From assembly GCF_900119185.1 (NCBI RefSeq), contig NZ_FPJE01000017.1:45493-109492 (forward strand): DNA of 64,000 bases. The letters are read 5' to 3'. Numbering within the stretch: position 1 is the stretch's first letter; the number at the start of each line of letters is the position of its first letter. Origin of the DNA: Sinomicrobium oceani (GTDB lineage Bacteria > Bacteroidota > Bacteroidia > Flavobacteriales > Flavobacteriaceae). The notes under the pieces were generated by a model, which did not search any database, had not been told where the DNA came from, and was given only the letters and a program-made list of their open reading frames with translations. Below, one piece after another: positions 9,957 through 18,626 of this stretch. The position numbers and the translations under genes are program-made.

Positions 9957-10250
9957 TATGACCCCTCGTTTTTTAGTGAAGAAAATGGATTTTTCTCACA
10001 AAATGAGCCAATAAACGAGCCAACTAATATCGAAAAGTTGATGCAGAAAAAATTTCTGCCCTCAAAACTACCAATTTGGAGAGTTTTTGGAGCATTAGAA
10101 GGACTCATCGAACCGTTTCCATCGAAATTTCTCTCCCTGCTTGCGTCGAAGAAATGCGTTGCAATGAGCCCTGTCGAAATGTTTTTTCAGGTTTTCCGAC
10201 TCATGTCTCGTGGGCTTACCCCAAGGTTGTTGACTAACCAACATTTGTGT
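9957..10250. other. Gene-free stretch between tRNA-fMet terminator and oxygenase gene
   Basis: No convincing gene. A 76-codon plus-strand frame beginning at 10038 has no recognisable family and overlaps the end of the oxygenase gene, so I do not call it. The part around 10100-10190, with repeated TCGAA-type words, reads like a dispersed intergenic repeat, but only one copy is visible here. Confidence 0.4.
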
Positions 10251-12410
10251 TTATTTCATCTTCCCTAACAAAGCCACATCTTTATACCAGTTTTTCATCA
10301 AGCGGTTATAGGCATCTTGTGTTTTGGTAATACGAAGTGTATGTGGCGAGCCTTTTTTGATGGTTTCGGTCTTCAAATCAATGACGACGTTTTTTATAGC
10401 CGATACCATTTCGTTTCTTTCATCCTGTTTTTTACGAAAGTCAAAGACCACTTCATCGGGTGATTCCAAAAAGGCTTTTAATATTTTCCATTGCGCCCCG
10501 TAATACCCGGTTGTATCAGGTACCGGGCGGCTCCAATCGGCAGGTGGTTGTGGTTTGTTATCTACACGTTGTTGCAGGTATTCGCGACAAAATGAAAACA
10601 GCTTTTCCGTAAGTTCAGATGATTTTGTTGTAGTTAACAATTTAGGGACCATCACTTTGTGCATGTATTCCCATTGCGCTTTTTTTGTAAGGGCTTCAAC
10701 AATTGTTTTTATCCATTCTTTTTCGGTTAGAATTTGTGACAGTTGAAACAAATTGGAAAGTGCTACTGCATTAATCCCCTGTTTAGTATTGGCATACAAC
10801 TTTTTAAAGTGATTGGGCAACAATGCTATTTGTTGCAAGGCAACAGACTTTAAAGCACCGGTATCTGTCATTGCGTTTAGCACGCCAAGCAATTTTTCCA
10901 GAACCGGAAATGTAATATCCACTGCTATTTTTTCAAACACTATTATTGCGTTCTCAACAGGCAGAAATTGAAAGAGTTTAACCCAATGATCCGAATCTAT
11001 TTTTTTAAAAAAGAATTGCAAACGCTCCAGGTCTAATTTCATCAGAAAGACCTTTTCGTTTCTATTGATAAGCCAGTCGGCTACAGCGTTATAGTTTTCT
11101 TTTTTGTCCGACCGGGATCTGCCGTTTAATCCGCTGGTTAACATATCTTCCACCGCCGCAACTTCCGCATCGCTTATTTTCTGTGTACGATTGAAAAAGG
11201 CAATCCAGTTGAGTTGGGTTGCCGCATTTTGAGCATACAATAATTCTGCATTCGTCTCCGGCGACCAAATCATTACTGCCCCGTAGTGGTACCAATGCAT
11301 GATGTCGGGGCCATAATTGCCCATATAGCCTGTCGACTCTTTAATGAGAGGTTCTCCTTCGTTAAGAAGAAAGGAAGTTATCAATTCGTCTTCTTCAAAA
11401 TCCATCTGATCGAAAGCCGGCAGTTCGTTTTCCAGCCAGTGTTCTATCGACAAGTATTCGTCATATACTTCTCCCATTTCGATGCTCTCGTCATCTCCAT
11501 AATATCCGTCATATTCCGGAGTTCCGGTAAGATAAGATGTAACCAAACATAATTTTGTATAATACCCCGCCTGTTTTGCTGCCAGTAAAAGGGCTTCGGC
11601 TTTAGCACGGTCGTTCAGTTTTAATGTCTCTTTCGAAAAGCTTTTGGGAGTGTATTGATGCCCGAGTAAGATGATATAAGGATTATTCAGCGGATTGTTT
11701 TCGACAAATAATCCGGCGATCCTGCTGGCGTGGCTTTGCAAAGATTGCGGTTCGATTTTTTTTCCTGCCTTTTGCTGGACAAGATTATATACCAGGCAAA
11801 CACGATAGCCCGAAGTAAGCGGTCTTACCTCGTGATCGCAATCTGCGTAAAAAGCGGCGTAGTTTAAGGTATGACCGGGATTTGTATTGGCAAAATCGGC
11901 AGTTACCTCATTTCCATCAAAACGAATTATCAATTCTCCGCCGGTGTATTGGGAAGGCAAACCAATGACAAGCGAACCAAACATTCCCTTTTCTTTTTCC
12001 GTATCTTTGTGCGATAGAAAAAAATCGCCTTCTTCGTAAATAAGCAGTTTATAAAGATGTGCCGTAACGATACAATTTTCCAGTCCGAGGTCGGTTTTGA
12101 TATTCTTGATGGCTTTTTCTAAAAAACCGTTCCAGTTCGGATTGTTGAAATGCAGTTTATCGGCATCAATTTCCCAGGCACTCCGCACGTTATTATCCAC
12201 TATGGTTTGGCTGCCCTTCCCAAAGGGTGCTTTGTGTGCAGCCTCTATTAACGCCTTTGCCTGAAGTTGATTTATCGGATAGGCTATTTCGCCTATCGTT
12301 TCGACCTCCAGACCGGGAAATAAAAAATCTGCTGTGCGGATGCTTGCAAATTTCCCACTGCCTTTGATGTCTTGTAAACAGATAAGGATATTTTTCTTTA
12401 GCCGATTCAT
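10251..12410 (-). CDS. Large 2-oxoglutarate/Fe(II)-dependent oxygenase
   Basis: 719 residues. The N-terminal third is a prolyl-4-hydroxylase-like 2OG-Fe(II) oxygenase. Iron ligands are visible as His134 and Asp136 (LSHKD) and His193 (DHEV), and Arg203 is placed to bind 2-oxoglutarate. The TGGEL strand lies between them. The remaining about 500 residues are helical and of no family I recognise; single-domain relatives are about 200-250 residues, so this is a fusion or long extension. No signal peptide, so cytosolic. The substrate is unknown: protein prolyl/asparaginyl hydroxylation is possible. Base composition looks more A/T-rich than the neighbouring core genes, which hints at acquisition. 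Confidence 0.8.
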   Translation of the reverse strand: MNRLKKNILICLQDIKGSGKFASIRTADFLFPGLEVETIGEIAYPINQLQAKALIEAAHKAPFGKGSQTIVDNNVRSAWEIDADKLHFNNPNWNGFLEKAIKNIKTDLGLENCIVTAHLYKLLIYEEGDFFLSHKDTEKEKGMFGSLVIGLPSQYTGGELIIRFDGNEVTADFANTNPGHTLNYAAFYADCDHEVRPLTSGYRVCLVYNLVQQKAGKKIEPQSLQSHASRIAGLFVENNPLNNPYIILLGHQYTPKSFSKETLKLNDRAKAEALLLAAKQAGYYTKLCLVTSYLTGTPEYDGYYGDDESIEMGEVYDEYLSIEHWLENELPAFDQMDFEEDELITSFLLNEGEPLIKESTGYMGNYGPDIMHWYHYGAVMIWSPETNAELLYAQNAATQLNWIAFFNRTQKISDAEVAAVEDMLTSGLNGRSRSDKKENYNAVADWLINRNEKVFLMKLDLERLQFFFKKIDSDHWVKLFQFLPVENAIIVFEKIAVDITFPVLEKLLGVLNAMTDTGALKSVALQQIALLPNHFKKLYANTKQGINAVALSNLFQLSQILTEKEWIKTIVEALTKKAQWEYMHKVMVPKLLTTTKSSELTEKLFSFCREYLQQRVDNKPQPPADWSRPVPDTTGYYGAQWKILKAFLESPDEVVFDFRKKQDERNEMVSAIKNVVIDLKTETIKKGSPHTLRITKTQDAYNRLMKNWYKDVALLGKMK

Positions 12411-12626
12411 TTTCTTTTTTATTTAATCCACTTATCGTTTATTTTATAGCGGAGTTCATTGATGTGCTTCGCAATTGTTTTTAATTAGGTCAGATGCCCG
12501 CCTGCCGGCAGAGCAGGGAATTCCCTAAGAACATTATCGGTTGGTTTGCTCGAATTGTTAATGGGCATTTCATAAGTATCTACCACATTAACTTATGGTG
12601 CTTATTTTTGTATATGTAGACCTGTT

Positions 12627-13985
12627 TTATAATTGGTATTGCGATATGAAATAATCCAAATATTCCGGGATCATTGTCCCCAGGAAATACGGGAGGTTCA
12701 TTAAAATATAAGGTGTGCCTTTAGGGGTTGTACTTTTTTGCACTTTAAATTCTCCGGCATAGACGCGAACTGCATACGGATGGTTCACGCTGTCCATAAA
12801 TTGATGCAGTGATTTCAGCGAACCCGTACTCCCTGATTTGATTTCAATGGGAATTACCAGTCCTTTCGTCTCATAAATCAAATCTACTTCTGCTGAAGCC
12901 TGATTCTTTTCCCGAACCCAAAAAAGAGGTATCGTTTGCTTTCGGGACCGTATGGAAATAAGTTCCTGGGTGATGATGTGGGGAATGATGGCTCCTTTAT
13001 AACTCTCGCTTAAATCCTCCATCATAACCATTTTGGAGGCAATGCCCAGGATATAATTGAGTATTCCCGTATCCAAAAATTGTAAGCGTGGATGCTTTTT
13101 TAAATCGGGGAGTATAGGTAGCTCAATAGCGGTGGTCGGATAAATGAGGTGTATGATCTTGACAAGGTCCAAGTTCCTGAATGCCTCCCCCACTTCCCTG
13201 GATCTGTAATTTGAATTTCCGAAATTCTGGAACTTGACCCGTTGATCTACTGCGAATGCTGCAGTTGCCATAATATGTTTCAGTATGTTCCTCGCTGTGG
13301 CATTGCCTGCATATTTTTCGGTATCGCTTATATAGGCTCCCCAGATACTTTCATAAATGGTGGCAAGGTCGGAAATAAGCTCCCCACTGATATGGGCATC
13401 CACAATCTCCGGCATTCCTCCTATGATGGTATATTGATTGAACAGCTTTAAAAGGGTATGGTGTGCCGCCGGTTTTATGGGAATTTCACTTAAGGCCTCA
13501 AGTGCGGCCTTTTGTCCCATAGCTTCCAAATATTCCCTGAAATTAAAAGGATAGAGATATAGAAATTCTACCCTCCCTACGGGAAAACTTTGTACTTCCT
13601 TTAAGGCAAATTCCAGTAGGGAACCTGCCGCTATCACATGAAGTTCCGGTACTTCTTCGTAAAAATAACGTAATAGCTGAATGGCTTTGGGCTGTCCTTG
13701 TACTTCATCAAGGAATAATAAGGTACTGCCCAGTTCCTTTGAAGTAATATTGTTGGATATCAATAAGGACTCAAGGATGGTATGGACATCATCGGTTTGC
13801 TCAAAATAGTTACTATCCTCTTTCTTTTCAAGATTCAGGTAAATGCTATGCTTATACGTTTTGGCAAAGTCCCTGACCAATGTCGTTTTTCCAACTTGTC
13901 TGGCCCCCCTTATGATAAGGGGCTTTCTATTGGATTTTTTTTTCCAACTGTCAAGTTCTACCGTAAGTTCTCGTTTATAGCTCAC
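12627..13985 (-). CDS. AAA-type ATPase with DUF4143 C-terminal domain
   Basis: 452 residues. Walker A is GARQVGKTT (27-35) and Walker B LLFLDEVQG ends around residue 96. The C-terminal half shows the DUF4143 pattern, including VDLIYE and PIEIKSGS, which resembles a PD-(D/E)xK nuclease-like fold seen in this family. These ATPases are widespread, patchily distributed and often duplicated in Bacteroidota; their role is not established. There is no operon partner: the upstream side is a long gene-free region and the downstream oxygenase is 216 bases away. A/T-rich codon use, shared with the oxygenase, is consistent with horizontal gain. Confidence 0.88.
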   Translation of the reverse strand: MSYKRELTVELDSWKKKSNRKPLIIRGARQVGKTTLVRDFAKTYKHSIYLNLEKKEDSNYFEQTDDVHTILESLLISNNITSKELGSTLLFLDEVQGQPKAIQLLRYFYEEVPELHVIAAGSLLEFALKEVQSFPVGRVEFLYLYPFNFREYLEAMGQKAALEALSEIPIKPAAHHTLLKLFNQYTIIGGMPEIVDAHISGELISDLATIYESIWGAYISDTEKYAGNATARNILKHIMATAAFAVDQRVKFQNFGNSNYRSREVGEAFRNLDLVKIIHLIYPTTAIELPILPDLKKHPRLQFLDTGILNYILGIASKMVMMEDLSESYKGAIIPHIITQELISIRSRKQTIPLFWVREKNQASAEVDLIYETKGLVIPIEIKSGSTGSLKSLHQFMDSVNHPYAVRVYAGEFKVQKSTTPKGTPYILMNLPYFLGTMIPEYLDYFISQYQL

Positions 13986-14615
13986 AGCCCATCAATTTGT
14001 AATGAAATAAACCCAAAAATACAATTTTCTTGTAACAAAATAAGAGTTGTTTTTCTATTTTTTTGTAATAAAACAAAGGATGCTTCTCTGTCTATTAGGA
14101 ATTAAACTTATAAGTACTTTCCTTCGGCCCATTCCCCTACATTCCATTCCTCTTCACCTACGGCTGACTTCCTAAGGTGTTTATTTCCACATTTTCCATA
14201 CTGACCGGTTCAGACGATACTTTACATAAAATGAATTAGTCAATATTTAATCGGACAACGACAAGTATATGAGTAATTTCTACGACAGAGCAGAAGAATT
14301 AATATCAGCTGTTCTTACTTTCCTATTTTTTCCATCATTATTGTAAATTTTATGTACCTTTGGCTCCCTTTCAGAAGACTTAGGGAAACCCCTTTCCATC
14401 TTTTGAAGGATGTACTTTGATAAAACAAGAATGGACTGTAAAAATCGCTGCCTTTGTCATAGCCGTAGCTTTACAGGTACATTAGTCGTATATTGAGCCA
14501 TTTAGTATTTTAGGGTTTGGGCATTGCTAATCGCTTCAAATCCTCCAAAAAATGGTTCGAAAATTGTTTTGCTAAGGCTATTACGAAAAGCCTCAGGACA
14601 TCCTGATGCGTTTTT
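13986..14615. other. Gene-free A/T-rich stretch before tRNA-Val
   Basis: About 630 bases with no supported gene. At 14014-14021 the minus strand reads TATTTTTG, a good -7 box for the ATPase gene, but the nearest TTTG is only 14 bases upstream, so the promoter is uncertain. A 22-codon hydrophobic frame (TTG at 14417 to TAG at 14485) is too short to call. The segment could be decayed sequence. Confidence 0.4.
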
Positions 14616-14690
14616 GGGTCATTAACTCAGTTGGTTTAGAGTGTCACCTTGACAGGGTGGAAGTCACTGGTTCGAATCCAGTATGACCCA
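14616..14690 (+). tRNA. tRNA-Val (anticodon GAC)
   Basis: Acceptor strands GGGTCAT (14616-14622) and ATGACCC (14683-14689) pair fully. The D-stem is ACTC/GAGT, the anticodon stem TCACC/GGTGG closes loop TTGACAG with anticodon GAC, and the T-arm is ACTGG-TTCGAAT-CCAGT. Discriminator A at 14690. CCA is not encoded. 75 bases long. Confidence 0.96.
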
Positions 14691-14785
14691 CGTTTAAGTA
14701 TAATAAAAAAGGTCTAAAAAGGCAGCCTCGTTTTTTTCGGGTAGGTCCGAGAAAAATCTCAAATACGCAAATCTCACGTCACGTG

Positions 14786-14810
14786 GAAAAAACTTTTTAG
14801 ACGCCTAAAG
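14786..14810 (-). terminator. Probable terminator of the SMP-30-like gene
   Basis: Read on the minus strand, a five-pair stem (CTAAA 14805-14809 with TTTAG 14796-14800, loop of four) is followed by a run of six T. It begins about 6 bases after the stop at 14816. A second, wider inverted repeat pairs 14712-14721 with 14793-14802. Confidence 0.5.
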
Positions 14811-14815
14811 ATATC

Positions 14816-15805
14816 CTACCTCAACCTTACCCTCACCACATACATATCATTCGTAATATACAATATCTTTTCATCGTCTGAAAGAGCTACATTCGAAGCA
14901 GATTCTTCCAGTCTTATTTTCCCCAGCACTTTTGCATTTTTATCGAATATCCATATTCCACCCGGGCCGCTGGCATAGACATTCCCTTTTTTATCAATCT
15001 TTAATCCGTCCGGAAGTCCTTTGAGTCCTTTTCGCTCGTTCGTCGCGCTGTAAAACAGTTCGGGGTCTTGTCCGGTTTTCTCCGGGTCCAGAAGATACCA
15101 ATTGGCCACACCGGGATCGGAACTGGCTACGAGGAGCTTTTGCTCCCCGGGAAAAAAGGCAATGCCGTTAGGCCTGGTAATCTTCCCGGTCAGTAATACG
15201 ATTTCCCCGTTCTCTTTTAGCTTATACACTCCGTTAACATCAATTTCCTTTGCCGGATCGTCATCGTTCTGCATAGGCAGGCCGTAAGGCGGATCTGTAA
15301 AGAACAATGCGCCGCTGCTGTTATATACCGCATCATTGGGACTGCTGAATTTTTTGCCTTTATACCGGTCGGCCAGGGTTTCAAACACGGGTTTCGGATT
15401 GTTGAGCGGGGCTTTCATACGCGCCATCTGCCGGTTACCGTGCTGACAAAGCACAAGATTTCCCCGGGTATCCAGTAACAAGCCGTTACTGCCGGGCTCT
15501 TTACTCTTGCTCGGTGTTGTTCCGGTATAACCGCTGGGACGCAGGTAAACTTCTTTCCCCCCGGTTTCCGTCCATTTGAATATCGTATTCTCCGGAACGT
15601 CCGAGAACAGTAACATCTGTTCCGATTCTATCCATAAGGGTCCTTCACTCCAGGTAAAACCTTCGGCTATAACCGCTATCTCGGCATTGGTTTTAACAAT
15701 GGCATCAAGATCCGGGTCGAGACGTTCGATATATCCGGAGATTTTCTGAGCCGTGACGGGGTTTATTATAAAAATCAGAATTGGTATAAGCAATGAGGCC
15801 TTCAT
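14816..15805 (-). CDS. SMP-30/gluconolactonase/LRE-like protein, secreted
   Basis: 329 residues with a signal peptide ending PVTAQ. The body is a six-bladed propeller of the SMP-30 family: SEGPLW near residue 57, FSSPNDAVY around 150 and RPNGIAF around 210 give the Glu and Asn residues that hold the catalytic metal. Members hydrolyse aldonolactones or related esters; the substrate here is not readable. It lies 55 bases downstream of the DoxX-like gene on the same strand. A role in lactone hydrolysis during pentose oxidation would fit the nearby arabinofuranosidase but is speculation. Confidence 0.85.
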   Translation of the reverse strand: MKASLLIPILIFIINPVTAQKISGYIERLDPDLDAIVKTNAEIAVIAEGFTWSEGPLWIESEQMLLFSDVPENTIFKWTETGGKEVYLRPSGYTGTTPSKSKEPGSNGLLLDTRGNLVLCQHGNRQMARMKAPLNNPKPVFETLADRYKGKKFSSPNDAVYNSSGALFFTDPPYGLPMQNDDDPAKEIDVNGVYKLKENGEIVLLTGKITRPNGIAFFPGEQKLLVASSDPGVANWYLLDPEKTGQDPELFYSATNERKGLKGLPDGLKIDKKGNVYASGPGGIWIFDKNAKVLGKIRLEESASNVALSDDEKILYITNDMYVVRVRLR

Positions 15806-15860
15806 ACGATATGATGTTTCTTTAGTGTATACGGGAGATTATTTTTTTTACCTTTTTTCT

Positions 15861-16220
15861 TTATAAGCTGAGATAGCTTACGGCCCACCATATCAGTAAA
15901 AACTGTAAGGGTATCCGCAATATCAGCAACCAGCGTGGAACACCGGCCCCGGCTTCCGGGGAGGAAAGCATGTGAAAGTGAACGGTGAAAAATACCAGGA
16001 GCATCAATATAATACCGTAAACCGCATAGTCTTTGGTTACCGGAAAACACAGAGCCATACCGAGCAGGATCTCTGCTACTCCACTCCAGTATACCATAGC
16101 CCGATGTGCAGGAATATACGGGGGCATGATCTTTATATACATGCGGGGGTTGATAAAATGGTTTATTCCGGCCAACACATAAAGCACAGCCATCAGGTAA
16201 AGATGCCAGGGGTCATTCAT
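15861..16220 (-). CDS. DoxX-like small integral membrane protein
   Basis: 119 residues with four predicted transmembrane helices. The beginning (LYLMAVLYVLAGINHFINP) and the YWSGVAEILLG segment are typical of the DoxX/DoxD-like membrane family. Function in this family is mostly unknown; some members take part in thiol or quinone redox reactions. Probably co-transcribed with the SMP-30-like gene 55 bases downstream. A terminator at 16302-16331 separates it from the upstream DPP-IV gene, so it should have its own promoter within 16221-16301, where I see no consensus boxes. Confidence 0.75.
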   Translation of the reverse strand: MNDPWHLYLMAVLYVLAGINHFINPRMYIKIMPPYIPAHRAMVYWSGVAEILLGMALCFPVTKDYAVYGIILMLLVFFTVHFHMLSSPEAGAGVPRWLLILRIPLQFLLIWWAVSYLSL

Positions 16221-16301
16221 TATTTTTTTAAGGTAAGATACATTTTTTATCCGGCTTTACCAATGACCGCATAGACCACAAGGTAATTTTGTATACCAAA
16301 A

Positions 16302-16331
16302 ATCCCCCGACACTTTCCGTGCACGGGGGAT
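16302..16331 (-). terminator. Intrinsic terminator of the DPP-IV gene
   Basis: ATCCCCCG (16302-16309) pairs with CGGGGGAT (16324-16331). On the minus strand the hairpin is followed by TTTTT, 37 bases after the DPP-IV stop at 16368. Confidence 0.8.
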
Positions 16332-16367
16332 ATCAGCTGCTTTTTTAGCATTCCGGAGAACTACGGC

Positions 16368-18620
16368 TTATTGTGTCATCCCGTTATTTTCCAGCAGATA
16401 ATTCGTGATCAGCGTATATAAATGCCACTGGGTATTTGCGCCTTCATAGATACCGTGCGAACGGTTGGGATAGGCCATCATCCGGAATTGCTTGTTCTGT
16501 CGGATCAGCTCATTAACCAGGTATTCCATGTTCTGATAGTGCACGTTATCATCGCCGGTACCGTGAATGATGAGCAGGTTTCCTTCGAGGTTCCCGGCAT
16601 GGGTAACAGGGGAACCTTCGATAAAATCTTCCGGGTTTTCCTGAGGAAGTCCCATATAGCGTTCCTGGTAGACGTTGTCATAAAAAAGCTGGTTGGCTAC
16701 AGCAGCTACGGCTATTCCCGTTTTGTATATTTCCGGGTAGCGGAACATGAGATTGAGCGTCATGGAACCTCCCCCGCTCCATCCCCAGACAGAAACTTTT
16801 TCTTTGTCTATAAAGTCCCATTTCAGCACTTCTTTTGCCGCCAGTGCCTGGTCGTCCGCATTGATTACGCCCAATTTCCTGTAAATACTCTTGCGCCATG
16901 CACTACCCTTAAGCGAGGGTGTACCGCGGTTGTCCATATTGATAATAACAAATCCCTTTTGGGCCAGGAAAATATCATAGAGACCTATCCAGCTATCGGT
17001 AGCCATCTGTCCCCAGGGTTCTCCGTATACATGAAATATTACGGGGTATCTCTTTGATGGGTCAAAACCGGAAGGTTTCGTCATACGTCCTTCTACCTCT
17101 ACACCTTCTGAGGTTGTGACCCGGAAAAACTCAACAGACGGACGGTCCAGCGTTTGCAGTTTATTTTTTAATACCTTATTATCCACCAGGACACTTACGG
17201 TCTTATGGTCCGGTAAACGTACGAGCCGGGTAGTTATCGGGCTTTCGGCATCGGTATGGTGGTGAATGGCATATTTGCCATCCGGTGCTATATTGTAGGT
17301 ATTCACCCCGCTGAAATCGTCCGGGGTAAGGCGCTTCAGCGTACCTTCACCGTTCAGCGGCACACTGTACAGGTAACGCTGAGCCGGATCGTCAGGCGAA
17401 GCGCTGAACAGCATATCCTTACCGGTAATGGCATAATAAGCAGCCACATCGTATTCCCCCGGGGTAAGCAATGTTTTACTCCCGTCTTTCAGGCTTATTT
17501 TATAGATATGCCTCCATCCGTCTTTTTCCGTCATCCGCAGGAGTGACGTATTGTTATCGGTCAGCAGAAAATCGTTGTTCCCCCATTGATTGGAAGATAT
17601 GTCCGGATACCGCAGGTCTACCCAGGTATCTTCGGTTTCGGTATATATCTTTTGCAGATCGCCGGACGAAGGGCTATAGGTATAGATACGGAGTTCGTTT
17701 TGTTTCCGGTTGAGCTGCTGGATTAGCAGCAGGTCTTCATCCACCCATTGCATGGCCGGCAGGTAATGCTGTACGGGATCGCCGGGAACAGGTATCCAGG
17801 TAATTTCGACGGAATTCACATCAACTACACCCACCCTGGTTTCGGAAGGGTCATACCCTACTTTGGGATATTGCAACGGAACGGGTTTGGCATAGACCGA
17901 ATCGGTATTGTTTATCATATAGAAAGTACCGATGTCCGAGGCATCGAGTTGCCAGAATGCTATTTTTGATGCATCCGGGCTCCAGCTGAACCCGTCGCGC
18001 ATACCAAATTCTTCTTCATATACCCAATCGAACGTACCGTTGATGATGTCTCCGTCACCATCTTTGGTAAGCTGTGTAACTTCTCCTGTTGTAAAGTCTT
18101 CTTTGTAGATGTTAAATCCCTGCACATAAGCCACAAAAGCATTATCCCTGGAAAACTTGGCAAACATCAGGGAAGAGGAAGGGAAATCTTTTCCTATACG
18201 GCTCAGGTTACCGCTATCGAAATCATATACCCAGTAATCGCCCTTGGTATTGGAGCGCCAAACGCGGCTGGAATTGGTAAAGATCAGCACTTTGGATTCG
18301 TCGGGAGACAAGGTGAAATCTTCGATATTCAGGCCTTTATCCGCACCTTCCGGTGTGATAGCCGATGCGGAAAGATATATACTGCTCTTGTTATTTTTGC
18401 TGATATATTTTATCAACTGGTCTGCTCCTTTCTCATCCCGTTCTATGGTTACGAAAGCTGTACCGCCTTCGACCCAGAAAACAGGGCGTTGCCGCTCTGC
18501 ACGGAATTCGGAGGAATTATAAATACGGTCCAGGGTAAGCTCCGGACCGGTCTCCTGTGCGCCGAGCCACGCCGTGCCTGACAACAGCAGGGTCAACAGT
18601 AGTTTGTGTATCGTTTTCAC
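16368..18620 (-). CDS. Dipeptidyl peptidase IV (S9B serine peptidase)
   Basis: 750 residues. Signal peptide ends WLGAQ, so the enzyme is periplasmic or surface located. The N-terminal beta-propeller carries DWVYEEEF (198-205), the double-Glu motif that binds the free substrate N-terminus in true DPP-IV. The alpha/beta-hydrolase domain has Ser615 (GWSGG), Asp690/691 (GTGDDN) and His722 (RSHG). It removes X-Pro or X-Ala dipeptides. It starts 6 bases after the stop of the Xaa-Pro aminopeptidase gene, so the two proline-specific peptidases are probably one transcript. The order suits stepwise breakdown of Pro/Hyp-rich peptides. Confidence 0.93.
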   Translation of the reverse strand: MKTIHKLLLTLLLSGTAWLGAQETGPELTLDRIYNSSEFRAERQRPVFWVEGGTAFVTIERDEKGADQLIKYISKNNKSSIYLSASAITPEGADKGLNIEDFTLSPDESKVLIFTNSSRVWRSNTKGDYWVYDFDSGNLSRIGKDFPSSSLMFAKFSRDNAFVAYVQGFNIYKEDFTTGEVTQLTKDGDGDIINGTFDWVYEEEFGMRDGFSWSPDASKIAFWQLDASDIGTFYMINNTDSVYAKPVPLQYPKVGYDPSETRVGVVDVNSVEITWIPVPGDPVQHYLPAMQWVDEDLLLIQQLNRKQNELRIYTYSPSSGDLQKIYTETEDTWVDLRYPDISSNQWGNNDFLLTDNNTSLLRMTEKDGWRHIYKISLKDGSKTLLTPGEYDVAAYYAITGKDMLFSASPDDPAQRYLYSVPLNGEGTLKRLTPDDFSGVNTYNIAPDGKYAIHHHTDAESPITTRLVRLPDHKTVSVLVDNKVLKNKLQTLDRPSVEFFRVTTSEGVEVEGRMTKPSGFDPSKRYPVIFHVYGEPWGQMATDSWIGLYDIFLAQKGFVIINMDNRGTPSLKGSAWRKSIYRKLGVINADDQALAAKEVLKWDFIDKEKVSVWGWSGGGSMTLNLMFRYPEIYKTGIAVAAVANQLFYDNVYQERYMGLPQENPEDFIEGSPVTHAGNLEGNLLIIHGTGDDNVHYQNMEYLVNELIRQNKQFRMMAYPNRSHGIYEGANTQWHLYTLITNYLLENNGMTQ

Positions 18621-18626
18621 GTTGTC

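Noticed and set aside
9957..9964. TATGACCC as an attachment-site copy of the tRNA-Val 3' end
   Set aside because: An 8-base match is too short to separate from chance and no integrase gene is nearby.
10038..10268. 76-codon plus-strand frame after tRNA-fMet
   Set aside because: No family, overlaps the end of the oxygenase gene, and the sequence looks like intergenic repeat.
14417..14485. 22-codon hydrophobic frame beginning with TTG
   Set aside because: Too short and without conservation evidence or ribosome-binding context.
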